Below, in pieces: positions 20,831 to 33,269 of a DNA stretch of 64,000 nucleotides; positions within the stretch are counted from its first letter, which is position 1, and every line of letters starts with the position of its first letter. The translations under genes were made by a program, and so were the position numbers. The notes below the pieces were generated by a model. The model did not search any database. It saw only the letters and a list, made by a program, of their open reading frames with translations, and was not told the origin of the DNA. The stretch comes from Histoplasma ohiense (Eukaryota; Ascomycota; Eurotiomycetes; Onygenales; Ajellomycetaceae). The DNA is taken from positions 7,192,001 through 7,256,000 of the forward strand of contig JAEVHH010000001.1 in NCBI GenBank assembly GCA_017607445.1. Direction: 5' to 3'.

Positions 20831-23770
20831 GTGAGACATTCATTCCCCTTTCGTCCAAAGTTCAGCATCCTACCTCCCTATTCTTAGCAACGGTATTAAG
20901 ACGAGAATGGACGAGCTGTTTCGGCTCCGACGGACAGCCGGTGTGTTGGCAATGTCAGGGTAAAGAAAGGTCTAAGCGAAGTTGCGGTGCACTCTAGTTT
21001 CTCAATCAACACTCATAGAAAATCACCTTGAACATGCCCAGAATACGATATCTTTGATACCTTCTCCTCATCTTGTCTTTCTTGGGGTTGAAACTAGGTA
21101 TTTTTTAATTTTACCCATCTACCCTGGTATGCCCTATCTTCGCGCTTCGGCACCTGTCATAGTCTGGTGGAGAACTGGAGTTTACAGCCATTCTTGAAGC
21201 GCGAACATGGGCGCTAGGTTGGGGTTTTTATCGCCGTGGATTCTTAGTTGGTGAAATTTTTCACATCCCATTTTGATTAAGTACTCTGTGATTCCAATGG
21301 TTGTATAAAAGTTCACTGGATATTCCGCTGATGAAACAGAATTCGGGACTGTCGTTATATCTAAATTATCCTCCCCATGGGATATTTTTATTTTATTTTA
21401 TTTTATTTTTATTTTTTTTCCCCGTCGAAAACTAGCCGTGCGGCATTAGTGGCTCCATAGCTGGTTTAGTGTGGGCTACTCAAACACCTTCCATAGACAC
21501 CATACCGTGACAATATCAGACTTATCTATCGGGGTTGGCAATGTCTGTGCCAGCTAACCGTTGTATATCAGCTGAAGTATCTCTCCATACCTAACCATCT
21601 CTCGTCAGGGCTAATATACAAGTCTCTAGGGGTGGAACTGACGGTTTGCGTCTGTTGACTAAGAGTTTCAATATCTCTGACCATCCAAAGAAAAAAAAAT
21701 AGTCGAAGTTGGCTTCAAAAAGGGATACCTACCATATTTAGCCACAGATTATTGTTCCCTTCATCTGAAGAGACTACAACGATCCTGATCAACCCTTTAC
21801 TCTTAATTAAAGAGGAGTTAATCAAGCACTTTCCATACACATAAATTACCAATACATGTGACATGGTCCACGGGAATCCACCAAGACTCTGATTGGGCTC
21901 ATCGATCATCAAGCAAAAGCTCTTGAGGATCAGAAAGTATGTGACATAAATTCCAGTAGGATGTCCCCCGACCTTTTGCTTGGGCTATAGAAAATCATTC
22001 TGGCATGATTTTACATAGAAACTTTTTACAGAATTCTCAACAGCTCGTGTATCAAGACGATAAATATCCCACGGCCGTTGAAACAATCGCGATATGAGCT
22101 TCGCGAGGGATTTATTTCCTTTTTTTTTTCATTTCTTTTCCTTTTTCGCAATGATAATTTGCTGGCGAGCCCTTACATTAGCCCAGTCAACAAGCCCTTG
22201 GATTCGTATTCAACGGCACCAGAGGATTATTCCTCCATTGAAAACAGATTCTTTGCACTACTGCGTTGTTTACAAGGACTACGCAGTATAGGCATTGGGC
22301 ACGCAACTTTATTCGCCCCGTGGCACACTCCTCGCCACCAAGGGCTAGATACGATCCGATGCGGAAGTTATTTTTCAACGATATTTTTGAAGATGATGAT
22401 CATGGCAAGAGCTTTTGGAACCTCTTCCTCCTAAGATACTGGAGCAATAGTTTTAAATTTCGATCAAATGGACGGATCTTCTCGGGCGTTGTTCTTGACC
22501 TTGCTGTCCCCCGCCCCGCCCCCCACCCCCCACTCCCGGTCTCTTGAAGGATGTGTCGCTGGATCCATGGGCCTACCGGGAACGCCCCGCATAACTGGGG
22601 GATTCCGGGGGTCTTGAGGTCCGGCCTGGGGGAAGGACCAAAGAAGGAAAGTCCCAGGCGGAGGAGGTCAGTGCTAAAGGCTGCGGACCCCAATCAGACA
22701 CCGCACAATATGCCTTAAAGAATTACCCAAATTCTTAATTAACCTGATCTGCAAATTGGAGCTCTGGATCGTTGGATACGGGCAATGTTACCATTTTTAC
22801 CCACCAATGGTTAACCAGTGGAAGATAAGCAACATAGGATTCAAGAGGGGAACAGGGATCTGTTTCTGTATATTCAGGAAGATGAAGAAGTTGCTAATTT
22901 TGGATAACAATTTTATTAAAGTATAATATTTTTTCTTTTGCTGATCTACTATCAACGAAGCTGGAAAGCATACAGGAAATACGTTTGATTTTTGAGGTCT
23001 CAAACACATGGCAACATTTCCCCCCCTCCCTGCTCTGAGAAAGGTTCTCAGCAGCATCGACAGGAATGCCCCACACACAAACGGAACTCTTGCAGACCGA
23101 AAATGTCGTGGGGAAGCTCTTGGGATCTTGTGGAGATAGTTTTCGCTTTTCTTTATGTTCTAAGCCCAAATCATTCCAGCGATCTCGATGATTCCAACTA
23201 TTCAACAGAAATCAAGTCGGTTCATGAAAAACGAAAAAAACCTCCCATCGCCTCAGCAAAAGCATGAGAAGATCACTCTCCTATACGGCTTGTCTTTAGT
23301 GTGTGTTTAAAGTTCAATAATGGAGAATGATTGAACATTATCCAAGATGCAGCTCAAACATACATGGTAATGGTGGCGAATACTGAACTGAGTCCGATCA
23401 AATCCGAAACGATATATCCGCATCCACAAGAGTACTAAGAATTTTCCTGGAAATTATGAAGCCCTTCATTGCTGTGTCAACGACAAATGATGTACAGAAT
23501 GCAAAGAAGAACGGCTAGAATAGTTGCTCAACTAGGACTTGCCGCACTAGCTTCCTCTCCCGCCTTCATCACACTGCTCTCCCAGGGACTATTACGTCTG
23601 TTCTAGCGTATTGTTTGATATTTATCAGTAATTACCAGTGGCTGATTTATTTAGCAATGGTGTCGCAAAAGCGCTCTCTTATTTATTGCCACCCCCTAAT
23701 GAAATAGGACCAAAGGAAGAGATGAGACGGAAAGAGATATGTTAATCCTGGGGTCTACGCCAGCACAAAT
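20831..23770. other. Gene-poor region, no credible gene
   Basis: Normal CpG content returns. Short open runs occur in all frames but none has splice context or a recognisable product. Notable content: an ATTTT-type microsatellite at about 21385-21420 and a GC-rich patch at about 22485-22680 with C-runs near 22507-22535. No tRNA or rRNA seen here. Confidence 0.5.
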
Positions 23771-23771
23771 T

Positions 23772-23885
23772 GACACGGTGGTAGAGTGGTTAATACGTGA
23801 GACTTGAACCGCTGTGTGTTCTACCAGCAAATGGTTTCGACATCTCATACCTTCGGGTGCGCAAGTTCGAATCTTGTCCGTGTCG
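23772..23885 (+). tRNA. tRNA-Ser(UGA) with 33-nt intron
   Basis: The acceptor stem GACACGG pairs with CCGTGTC (23878-23884) and the discriminator is G, as in eukaryotic tRNA-Ser. The D arm (GAGTGGTTAA loop) is typical of serine tRNAs. Anticodon stem TGAGA/TCTCA encloses CT-TGA-A, giving anticodon UGA at 23805-23807. An intron at 23809-23841 sits at the canonical position after base 37. A long variable arm (ACC TTC GGGT) makes it class II. The T arm reads GCAAG-TTCGAAT-CTTGT. A T-rich tract right after (from about 23888) serves as Pol III terminator. Confidence 0.92.
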
Positions 23886-24938
23886 AATTTTTTTATTTTT
23901 ATTTATTTATTTATTTTTTTTTTTACCTCACCTTCTCTTCCCCACAGGATAGATATGAGACAACTTCTGTATGATATGATGTACAGTATAATGTTAGCAT
24001 TAAAACTTTGTAGTGTGCTACTACTACTCCTACTTTTGAGCGCAGGTAACAAGCAAAATGACACTATGGTAGTGAGGTACCACACTTTCTATTGGAAATT
24101 TTCATCGTCATCCTCACATAGGAGTAACCTCCAAAAGGCAAGAACCCATGGAAAAACAAGACAAAAGAGAGAATAAGAGAGCCAAGGGTGAAAGATGAAA
24201 CAAACCTTACGAAATGAATCTCAGAGTCCCCGCAATAACCAACAAGGAATTGGAATGACATCTTCCTTTTGCAGATCCACCATCCCTGCCTTTGCAATCA
24301 GGGAGGAATTCGCGCCCGCGAATCATAATTACCATTCCACGACAAACTTCGCAAGGATAGTGCCTGTGAGAAACGAGGCGCACCCTTGCTTGCGGATGGG
24401 ATAATCTGCCAATCCACCGACTTTTCTCACCACGTGATCGTGCGTCAGTCGCACTCGACTCTTCTACCTTGTAATTGGTAGATTTGGGGCCTCTCAATCT
24501 AGCTTTTGAAGCTGTGTTGATTCATTTAAATGCTGTGGATGCAGCAGCATTCTTTCATAGATTTGGAATTGAGCTGATCAGGATGAGGAAATCAAGTGTT
24601 GTTCTGTTTCCTTTTTTTTTCGGGTTCAATTTTGATGTCTTGCCGGGATTTTTGTCGTCTCAGCTGCAAGTAATACCATAAGGTTTTTCTTTGCTTTTTC
24701 CACGACTGGTTTTCTGGTTTTTTTTGCAGCATGAGAGTTGAAGCGACAAAAAGTGATTAAGACAGCCATGTTTGAAACTGGGCTTGCATGATTGGTAAGA
24801 GATCACGAGGATTTGCCTGTTCCCTGGCTATTGAAGAGGAAGAGAGAGTGCTCACACTTTTTTACAGCGCTTTACTGAGGTTTCATGCATTTTTAGCGTA
24901 AGGAAGGTCAGTTCGTTAACTGGTTTTTTTGGTTTTTT

Positions 24939-24973
<35 letters not shown>

Positions 24974-26560
24974 CACTTGCTGATCATATTTTATTCAGAG
25001 AATTGAGATATTCGATATAAGATCTCACCTGGTATGAGGCGCAGTTTCATTTCATTGCTTACCCATCCATGCATATTGGTCTTCCTTGTTGGCCCTGTCC
25101 TCTGAACCTCGTATTTCAGAAAAGAACCTCAACCTTGTTAAGACTATGAACCGGATTGATTCCTTGGTTGGATGAAAAATCAGCCCATATATTTCCGCAG
25201 TCACGAAGACGTGGAATGTGAAAAACTGTAGGCAAATTCAGCAGCGCCTTTCACATTCTCGCACTGGGACATTGATGGTTTTCATTTTTACAAGTTGTCA
25301 TTTAAGAAGGCCCTGATGATCAACTATTTTTGAAGGGACGTTGATAAATCTGGAACTGAAAATTATATCAGCCTATTAGGTTCCACGATCAACATACTAG
25401 CGTGGGGGTGAACTTTTGAACTACGCTTCTGGCTGGAGATGCATGTGTTCGCTGATGACTTGACCTCAGGTAAGTATATTTGAGTTTTGGCAACTGTTGT
25501 TGGCGGGTATCAAAAAGTGATTTGTTGGCTTTTTCATGGACTGTGTGCTTTTCACTATTTTTTGCTTTTGCTTCAATTTGTTTTCTCTTCTGATATTGAA
25601 TTGTCATACCCCACCCATCCTGAGGTTGAAGGTTTCACGGAGAAATTTTGGTATAAATGTCTTTGGTGTGTTTGGAACGGAGTAATGATGGCAACGTAAG
25701 GGTTGATAGATCCTAAATCGCTGGAAGGAATCCAGAATCTCTAGTTACTAATATCTTCCTCCGTTTCCCAGCCTGAATGACGCAAAAGTCCAATAGATAG
25801 AAGTAAATTAGTGGAGATTGGACTTAGCGGAATAATAGTGAGTCAATAGACTACATTCGTGGTATAGAACTAAATATCCTTATTTTTAGCAAGAAACCAT
25901 ATGAACATGAATACATATCCATATACCTTTCAATACCGGTTCCTATGTGCTGGTAGAGGAGAGAATATATTGTCGGACAACTTATCTGGCTGCCAATCTG
26001 AGTTGATATTCATCTTTCCCAATCTGGAAGCATCACATTTCTCTGCTCCAGGCCATCAGATCAATGTTGTGAAAGGTTTATAGAGCCATGCCCTTTATGT
26101 ATGGTTCAGCAAAACAGAACACAGTATGTCCTCTTACGACTTAAGGTGAGATGGTCTAAAACATGAAAAACAAAATATTCCCTAGAGTCGCTGGCCAAAG
26201 CGGAAACCACTGATGATGATTGTGGGAAAAGCGATCTCATGTCACCCCATAATTTCTACAGGCACTAAGACAAATAAGCCGTAGTTGCGCATGCGATTAC
26301 TACGATGAGGCCACCATGTGAACGTATCCAACAGGTCAATATCGGCTCTGGGGTCGTGGGAGGCGTATCATTCCGTCCTCAAAAATCACCATGGAATTAA
26401 GCCTCATCCATTGGTGTCAGCAATAAGGGCAGAAACCAAATGGGTAAATAATCGGGTTCCCTCACGGACTTCACCGCCACAGAAGTTCCACCACGGAGGG
26501 AAGGAAGCCGCGTCGGTGAATCCTTGCGATGAGAAGTAGTCATTGATATAGGAGGAATTC
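23886..26560. other. Intergenic region, no credible gene
   Basis: T-rich tracts follow the tRNA (23886-23922). A 30-base T run lies at 24942-24971. Open runs of 60-96 codons exist on both strands but overlap one another and show no domain, signal or intron structure I can support. Confidence 0.5.
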
Positions 26561-26576
26561 ATATCAGTACGTTCTC

Positions 26577-27507
26577 TTAAGCATATGAATGAGAACATGA
26601 GGTTTCATTCTCCACTGCATGTATGTACAGTACATCTTTAGCCTCCAAGCCTCTCGATGGCGGTCTCCAGGTTTTAGACTGGAAGATGAACCATTCAGGT
26701 CTCCATGGCGATGAAGATATCAGAATATAGTAGCCATTGAATGACCCGAAACATACTTTATAGAGACTGAAAGATGGCCCAGTGTTGGAAGCGCATTCAG
26801 ATATTAGAACCACCCGTTCTAGTAAGTGCCTCTCTTGGGGTGGACAAGAAGTTAGCTTCTCGTAGGTAGAGACATGGATATCACTCCATGTTCAAATAGC
26901 ATTGCGCAATTGCAAAAATGAAGTAGAATGGATGTATTTCGCCTTCCAGCAAGGTCGGCATTATAAACATCCGCCATTATGGAGACAGTAATATGCGCAA
27001 CAGCAGAAGGAGGAATTTGATTCGCTAAGGTCTCCATCAATGGCAGAGTGGATGGACTGACACGGAATGCGAAATTGCTTGTATTGTGAACAAGACAGCA
27101 CTCAAGGGAATTTCCACTCATGTAGAATTCCAATTTCGGTCCCATCCACTCTACGGAGTATCTCATTGACATTGGGCACAATTGGATTCGGCATGAGTCA
27201 TGTCGACATAAGTATATCAGCAAATTCATTCTTATGGAATTTCTAACAGCTGGAAATTGCCAAATTGGTGACAACATAGTTCGAACTTTGGAGAGTGATA
27301 TTTGGCCCGATGGGGTCACGAAAATGAAATTCTGTTCTTCCACCAAGTGTAATCCAAGAGCCTGGAGGAGTGCGTTGAGGCAACAGAGAGAAGACGCGAG
27401 GCATCAGATCTAGTCATCTGCAACGGTAGAGCAGAGTTTAAATTGCCTGAAGCCTTTGCCATTAGATCTGAGGCCTCTGGAAGGACAAGAACCCCGTTCT
27501 GCGGCAA
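26577..27507 (-). other. Unidentified minus-strand open region, possibly a decayed gene
   Basis: The longest block (27346-26852, 164 codons) is an uninterrupted frame that also stays open upstream of its first Met (residues such as ALGLHLVEEQNFIFVTPSG), so the true start may lie further 5'. A second block in another frame (27507-27316, MPQNGVLVLPEASDLM) and a third (26813-26577) flank it, suggesting introns or frameshifts. Composition is balanced with several Cys and Met, no membrane segment and no motif I recognise. It may be a lineage-specific gene or a pseudogene. Confidence 0.3.
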
Positions 27508-27830
27508 CAGGAGGCTATAAAACTTTCATGAACCTAGAGCAGAAAGATTTCAAATATATCTTCGTGTAAGATCATACATAGCCTTACCCGCTATATTGCA
27601 AGAGAAGGGCCCCCTTTGTCGAGAGATCCTGGGATATTCTCGTCGGGGCGCACACCGAATATCCCATCCACATGGTCGCCGATGGAGCATTTTGACAGAT
27701 CTTACTTTCGCCAACTGGTAATGAATGGCCTCGCACTTGGGATTTCATATCCTGGAATGGCTGTATGAATAAAAACCATTGTGTCGATTGGAAGTTATGA
27801 TGCACTACTTGCCATAACTGTGGTGTTGCC

Positions 27831-27856
27831 AAAAAAAAAAAAAAAAAAAAAAAAAA
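27831..27856 (+). repeat. 26-base poly-A run
   Basis: An uninterrupted A homopolymer. No target duplication or retrocopy sequence was found beside it. Prone to sequencing error. Confidence 0.95.
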
Positions 27857-28504
27857 GCCCTCTGGAAGGGACATGCACACCTTTTTTGAGACCCAAATAA
27901 GCGGCTGGAGTAAGGACTATTTTCTATCGGTGATAGGAATGGGCTCTGGAAAGAGGGCATCTGTGAACGACAATGATTTGATGCTGTGATCAAGAATATC
28001 ACGGTGAAAAATATTTCCGTCACCGGCATGGCTGACCTCAAAGCAGAGCTCCAGAAATGACCTTCCAGCGTCGAATTTCTATTTTCAGGGAGACAGCGGT
28101 GATATCACGCATTGCAGCGTTAATTAGGCCCAGAACACCCATTGGACCATATACCGTGTAAGTGCGTTATTTGATATTATGTCCTGTCTTAATTGTCTGT
28201 GATATTGCGTCTTTGCGCTCGACGGCATCCTTGGTAGTTTTCATCAGTCTAACCTCGCTCAAAAGTCACTATGATGAGATGAAGGCAGCCAATCTTAAAA
28301 AACTGACTGTTTTAATTACCATTTTGCTTTAAAATACGTTGCTCTACTTTTTAGTATATTCTAACTTTGCTTGAATTACTGTCGTCTCATGGAATAAATA
28401 TTGGGCGAGATGTTAACCCTTTAACAGCACTCTCGTTTACATTCGGAAATTTTGGCACATCGTCAATGGCAATTTGATAGCGCATATTCCTAGCCGTATT
28501 ACCA

Positions 28505-30154
28505 ATGATACCCGGTGGCAATGGCCGCCTTCCGCGGTCTCCACTCCTAATCCTAGGAGCGATGTCCCGCAGTGGTGCGCCCCATGCCTCCCGATGTTCC
28601 ATTGCAGCACGGTTTAGTCGAGGCCCCGCGGTATGCAGGTCAAATTTGCCTTTTGGCTCAAGGAGCATATCCTCAACTTCGTCGCCTTCTCCAATACGTG
28701 GCGCTGCCGCAGAAGTCGCGAAGCCTCCTGGTGGAAAAGTGAAGAGATATTTTCTCGGAACATCAATCGTTTTTCTCCTCTGGGCTGGATATCTATATGG
28801 GACTGACACCCGGGCGAGTGCCCATCGGTGGATTGTTCCGCGCCTCATTAGGTGGTATTATCCAGATGCGGAAGATGCTCATCATGCTGGAGTGGAGTGG
28901 ATGAAATTTCTCTATCGGTTTGGCCTCCATCCTCGAGAAAGGGGAAATCCAGATGGGGACGGTAAACTTGTTACTGAGGTGATATGCCATCTCTGAGCCC
29001 TCCTTTTTGTTTGAGATATAAGGATTTTTAATGATTGAAATCAGGTATTTGGCTATACCCTTTGCAACCCGATTGGGATATCTGGTGGCCTTGATAAGGA
29101 CGCAGATATCCCGTCAGCCCTGTTTGAACTGGGACCTGCCATCGTTGAGGTTGGAGGAACTACACCTCGTCCTCAGGAAGGAAACCTTAGAAGTCGAGTG
29201 TTTCGCATCGTGTCACAGAATGCTTTGATAAATCGTTATGGGCTTAACTCCAAAGGAGCAGATCATATGGCTACCGTTCTCAAGCAGCGAGTTCGTGAGT
29301 TCGCCTACTCTCACGGATTTGGTTCGAGTGAATTTGGAGAACAGTGGGTGCTAGATGGGGGAGCGGGTGTCCCACCCGGCAGTCTTATCGAAGGTAAACT
29401 TCTCGCTGTCCAGATTGCAAAAAATAAAGACACGCCGGAGACGGACATCGAAGCCGTCAATAAGGATTACGTTTACTGCGTGGACCTGCTGGGGAAATAT
29501 GCGGATATCCTTGTTGTGAACGTGTCCAGCCCAAACACCCCTGGCCTTCGAACGCTTCAGGAGTCAGGGCCGCTTACCACGCTTCTAACGGGTGTAGTCA
29601 ATGCTGCGAAACACACGAGCCGGAAGACAAAACCCTACGTGATGGTTAAAGTAAGCCCAGATGAAGATACCGATGAGCAGATCTCTGGGATCTGCGAGGC
29701 CGTCCGCGCATCTGGCGTGGACGGAGTTATCGTGGGAAACACAACTAAAACGAGGCCCGAAGCATTACCCAGAGGCTACAAGCTCTCAGCCCGCGAGGAA
29801 GAGACGCTAAAAGAGACGGGAGGATTTTCGGGCCCACATTTGTTCAACAAAACCGTTTCCCTCGTCACCAGATATCGGGCGCAACTTGACAAAATGGTCG
29901 TATCTGACGACAACACTGGTGACAGCACATCACCGTCTGAAACCGACACCACGACATCACAAATGAAATCCCACATGGTCCCAAAAGTGATTTTTGCATC
30001 TGGCGGAATTATGAATGGAGAACAGGCTGCGAAAGCTCTGAAAGCTGGGGCTGACTTAGCGATGCTCTACACGGGGTTGGTCTACGGGGGCAGCGGAACA
30101 ATTACTAGAATAAAAGCAGAAATGCGAGAAATTGCGGACGGGGTAGAGAAGTAA
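28505..30154 (+). CDS. URA9: Dihydroorotate dehydrogenase, mitochondrial (class 2)
   Basis: Oxidises dihydroorotate to orotate in pyrimidine synthesis, passing electrons to quinone at the inner mitochondrial membrane. Two exons, 28505-28978 and 29045-30154, are split by a 66-bp intron (GTGATA...ATCAG) between codons for TE and VFGY; total 527 aa. The N-terminus is Arg/Ser-rich without acids, fitting a mitochondrial presequence, and is followed by a membrane segment (about 81-98, FLGTSIVFLLWAGYLYG) typical of class 2 enzymes. FMN-domain motifs are GGTTPRPQEGN, the active-site loop NVSSPNTPGLR with the class 2 catalytic Ser, and FASGGI. A hydrophilic Ser/Thr-rich insert of about 30 residues precedes the last strand block. 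An alternative start at 28562 (MSRSGAPHASR) would give 508 aa and is equally plausible. Confidence 0.93.
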
Positions 30155-30550
30155 TTGGATTGTTTTGGGTCTTGGAACAATATTTTACTTTGTCTGACAG
30201 CTATCAACATATAGTGCCTTCTGGGTAGTGAAAAGGGGAAGTTAGAAAAATACGCATTAGAGACGGAAAATAGAGGAAGTCGTGTCGCCTACGCAACCGT
30301 GCAGTTTTCATCTTTTCTTCCCGACTTTGATCGGAATAACGCCTTGTCTGTATATGTGGTTTTCAAAAGTCGAAACGCTCGTCTATATACATAAAAATTA
30401 AATGTGGAAGAATCATGATCATGGGGAATTTTCGCGCAGTTACTTTAGCGAGGGAAAAGAAGGAGATGAATCGACCCCCTTTGCTTGAGCATTCAAACAA
30501 TGTAGATGTTTAAATTACATATATAAAAAAGAGACCTTCCAGAGACAACT

Positions 30551-30981
30551 CTAACAAGCAAATTTGGCCTCATACTCTGCAAGAACTTTCGCCTTGCCTG
30601 CGGAGGCACTTCCGGCATCAAAGCGGTAGGTCAGCCAGTCACCAGCCAACTTCTTCGCCAGATCGATGCCAATAACCATAACCCTCTGGCCAAAGAAGAG
30701 CACCTGGGCATCGCTGCTGAGAACTCATCTCTCTACGGAGAATGGATTCGTGGGCGGCAACGGCGCGGATGGCCGTAATCTTATTGGCGCGCAACCGCCA
30801 CACCCAGGCCAGTTCCGCAGATCAGAAGGGTGTGGTCCGCTCTTCCTCCCTTGATGAGTTGGATGGCCTGGACGGCAATGTGTGGGTAAGGTTATTTGAG
30901 AGGTGGGGTTTTAGGGTCTCGTTGCAGCTGTGGCCGGCTTTCATCGCATGCCATGACGATGCGGAGGGTTGCGAGCGACAT
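30551..30981 (-). pseudogene. Decayed RpiB/LacAB-type sugar-phosphate isomerase
   Basis: Intact relatives isomerise ribose 5-phosphate or similar sugar phosphates. The minus strand starts well (MSLATLRIVMACDES) at 30981. It then lacks roughly 20 residues of the family and resumes with PHIAVQAIQLIKGG and the family signature LLICGTGLGVAV. A frameshift follows (NKITAIRAVAAHES in a second frame), then SVER-stop-VLSSDAQV in another frame, and a clean C-terminus (FFGQRV, GDWLTYRFD, EYEAKFAC). At least two frameshifts, one stop and an internal deletion make it non-functional as read. Introns cannot easily explain all breaks because no good splice sites sit at them. Confidence 0.72.
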
Positions 30982-32065
30982 TTTGGCGGGGTTTTGTAGA
31001 TATTTTGTGGCAGTAAACAGGATGGGTTTCAAAAGGAGACTCTTATCAAAGGAGCAGAGATATTGTTTACGGAGAAAGATGCAAACGGATATGAGAATTG
31101 GGAACAAGGATCATGAGCATAGCCTCTAGGATATATATTCACCCAGCATAACATCCAATCCTACCTCTCTCTGCTGTCCAACCAAGGTTAACAATACAAA
31201 AATGGAGAGCTTCGTGAATTATGACCAGTCATTCTGCATTTCATTAACATGTTAAATCGCCTCCTACTTATGGCAAAATATTGGGTCGGCAATAGGCTCA
31301 AAGCAATGGGCAATCCTGGGCCGAAGGACGAAAGGGAGGATAGAGTTTAATTGAACCCAGCTAAAGGAGTATTTGCTATGGAGAAGCCATGATGAAAAAG
31401 TGGAGAGTCACATAATTGCAAGCATAGATGAATTACTACCGAGAGCTTTTAACAACGTCTCCTGTAGCATATCATCATAATCAGGGGTTTTAGGGATATT
31501 CGGGGTATCATGGTGATCTTTTAGATACCCGTACGTGAGAGGACAACTTAAAACACAAAGGAGAGACAATATAAAAATAGCTTGCAAAGGAGCAGCTTCC
31601 AGATTCAGCCACCTATCTTGAGAGTCGTGCACTTCTCACAGGCCACGCTTTTTGACAGCCATGTATTTTGGTAGTCCCTTACTATTCAGCAGATTCCTTT
31701 CCAGACAGGCTGACTTCAAAAAGAGGAAAGCAAGATCGAAAGGATTTGAATATTGGAAAATGACACTACTTGCGACAACCCTAGCTTCTTGCCTGCCATC
31801 TCTGAATCACTCTATGTGAAGCTTGTCAAAGATAGCCCAAAATTCATGCCTTCGGCGCGGGGCCTGGCCTGGCATGCGCAGGATAGTCAAGTAGAGAGCT
31901 ATTGCTCTAGGACTGTCGACTATTTTGTCAGCGAAGGTCTGCTTGAATTACTTAAAAACGAAATAAACATGTGAATTCATGTAGCTTGTTTAGTTTAAAT
32001 GTACACACATGTTTGTACGTCCGATATATAATTTTAAATGAAACAACTTAATGCTGATTGTTGCT
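30982..32065. other. Intergenic region with short unassigned open runs
   Basis: A 74-codon minus-strand run at 31632-31408 contains a hydrophobic stretch (AIFILSLLCVLSCPLTYGYL), and a 73-codon plus-strand run lies at 31753-31974. Neither has splice context or a recognisable family. Nothing else seen. Confidence 0.4.
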
Positions 32066-33265
32066 TTAGTCAAGATATCCAGTTTCTAGAATTTGAGCCG
32101 CCACCAATCGTTTGTTGGGATCAGGCTGAAGTACTAGGGCAAGAAATTGAATGTCCTCCGCCGCAACTCCACTTTCAAACATTGAGTTCGCCCACATTTA
32201 CGCCATGTCTGGCTGCGGTTGTGGCAGAAGCTTGGAAATCTGCTCATCTTGAGCATAGTATGGGACGGAGTGCAAATCGAAGTCAATAGCCAAGGTCACG
32301 GATAGCCTTGGCTTTTTCCTCGAGTGAACCGGTACTTATGTTGTCATACATCCCCGGTTTCTTAAAATCAACCCGTGCTAGGAACAGCTGCGCCAGCTAG
32401 TGACCGAGTCAGGAACAAGCTCAGCGAAGTTTGGTGATATTAGAAGCAATATTCACAATTATTCCCCAAGACCAAATATCACACGTTTGACTCCAGGACT
32501 TCCCAAAGTGAATTTCAGGGCTACGATATGTCAACGAAGTGACTTCTCTCTGTGATGGCTTGCTGACTGTAAAAACCCAAGTTAGAAAAAAATATGATCA
32601 AACATGCAAAGAAACAAGCAAGAGAAGCGTTTCCTTACTCGCGCCACAATCTGATAGTCTAACTATCAAGTTTCGTATGTTTTCATTTGGTCTATCGTTC
32701 TCAAATCCTTGCATCCCGACGTTTTCCATTTTCAAGTCTAAAGAGAAAGTCCGATAGGTCAGCATGGATAAGTATTAAACGGAGCAAGCATACTATTCTC
32801 ACCAGTATACACAAGATCCTTCATATGGACTGTGTAAAGGCCAAGAAGTACACCCTTCATTATCCATTTAATTTCCGGCACACTGAAAGGCCGAGTATTT
32901 CTCGCTTCCCATAGTGTTTGTTCGAATGGCTTCAGAATCATCAGTGGTCCACCAGGCTCCGAGCTGGGAACGAAATCAACCATTGGCCGAATCATCTGAT
33001 CATCCTTGAATAGTCTTTGCATTTCCACTTCGTGCATAAAGGCTGAAGCAGTGGTATCTTTGCCATCTTTAGAAAGCAATGACCCCTTTGCCACATACTC
33101 CACCTTCTTCTCTGAGTCCTTCACGGCCACCCATGTGTTTGCTCGATAGCCGGGAAGCTGGGTTCCTAAAGGCCGAACAAGTTCATACTTTCCACCACTT
33201 TCACCGATGCAAGTCAAACCCGGAGAAAGAAAGCATTGCCGAATAGCGAGCGACCGTATGACCAA
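32066..33265 (-). pseudogene. Protein-kinase-like gene, C-lobe broken
   Basis: Exon A (33265-32803) carries the N-lobe: YELVRPLG at the glycine-rich position and a Lys-containing strand (VEYVAKGSLL). Intron 32802-32738 (GTGAGA...TTTAG) joins in frame to exon B (32737-32639), whose catalytic loop reads LVYTDLKMENVGM, retaining Asp, Lys and Asn but with YTD instead of HRD. The DFG position is DCG. Intron 32638-32567 leads to exon C with YRSPE and CDIWSWG (APE and DxWSxG motifs). After NITKLR a TGA and later a frameshift and TAA interrupt the C-lobe, yet a normal kinase end is legible (DPNKRLVAAQILETGYLD, stop at 32066). The two good introns suggest recent decay. It resembles fungal lineage-expanded kinase-like families rather than a conserved housekeeping kinase. 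Confidence 0.62.
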
Positions 33266-33269
33266 AGCT

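Noticed and set aside
27831..27856. Poly-A run as the tail of a processed retrocopy or LINE
   Set aside because: No target duplication, no gene-like sequence without introns beside it.
28387..28848. 153-codon frame antisense to DHODH exon 1
   Set aside because: Shadow of a GC-richer coding exon; no own homology or splice context.
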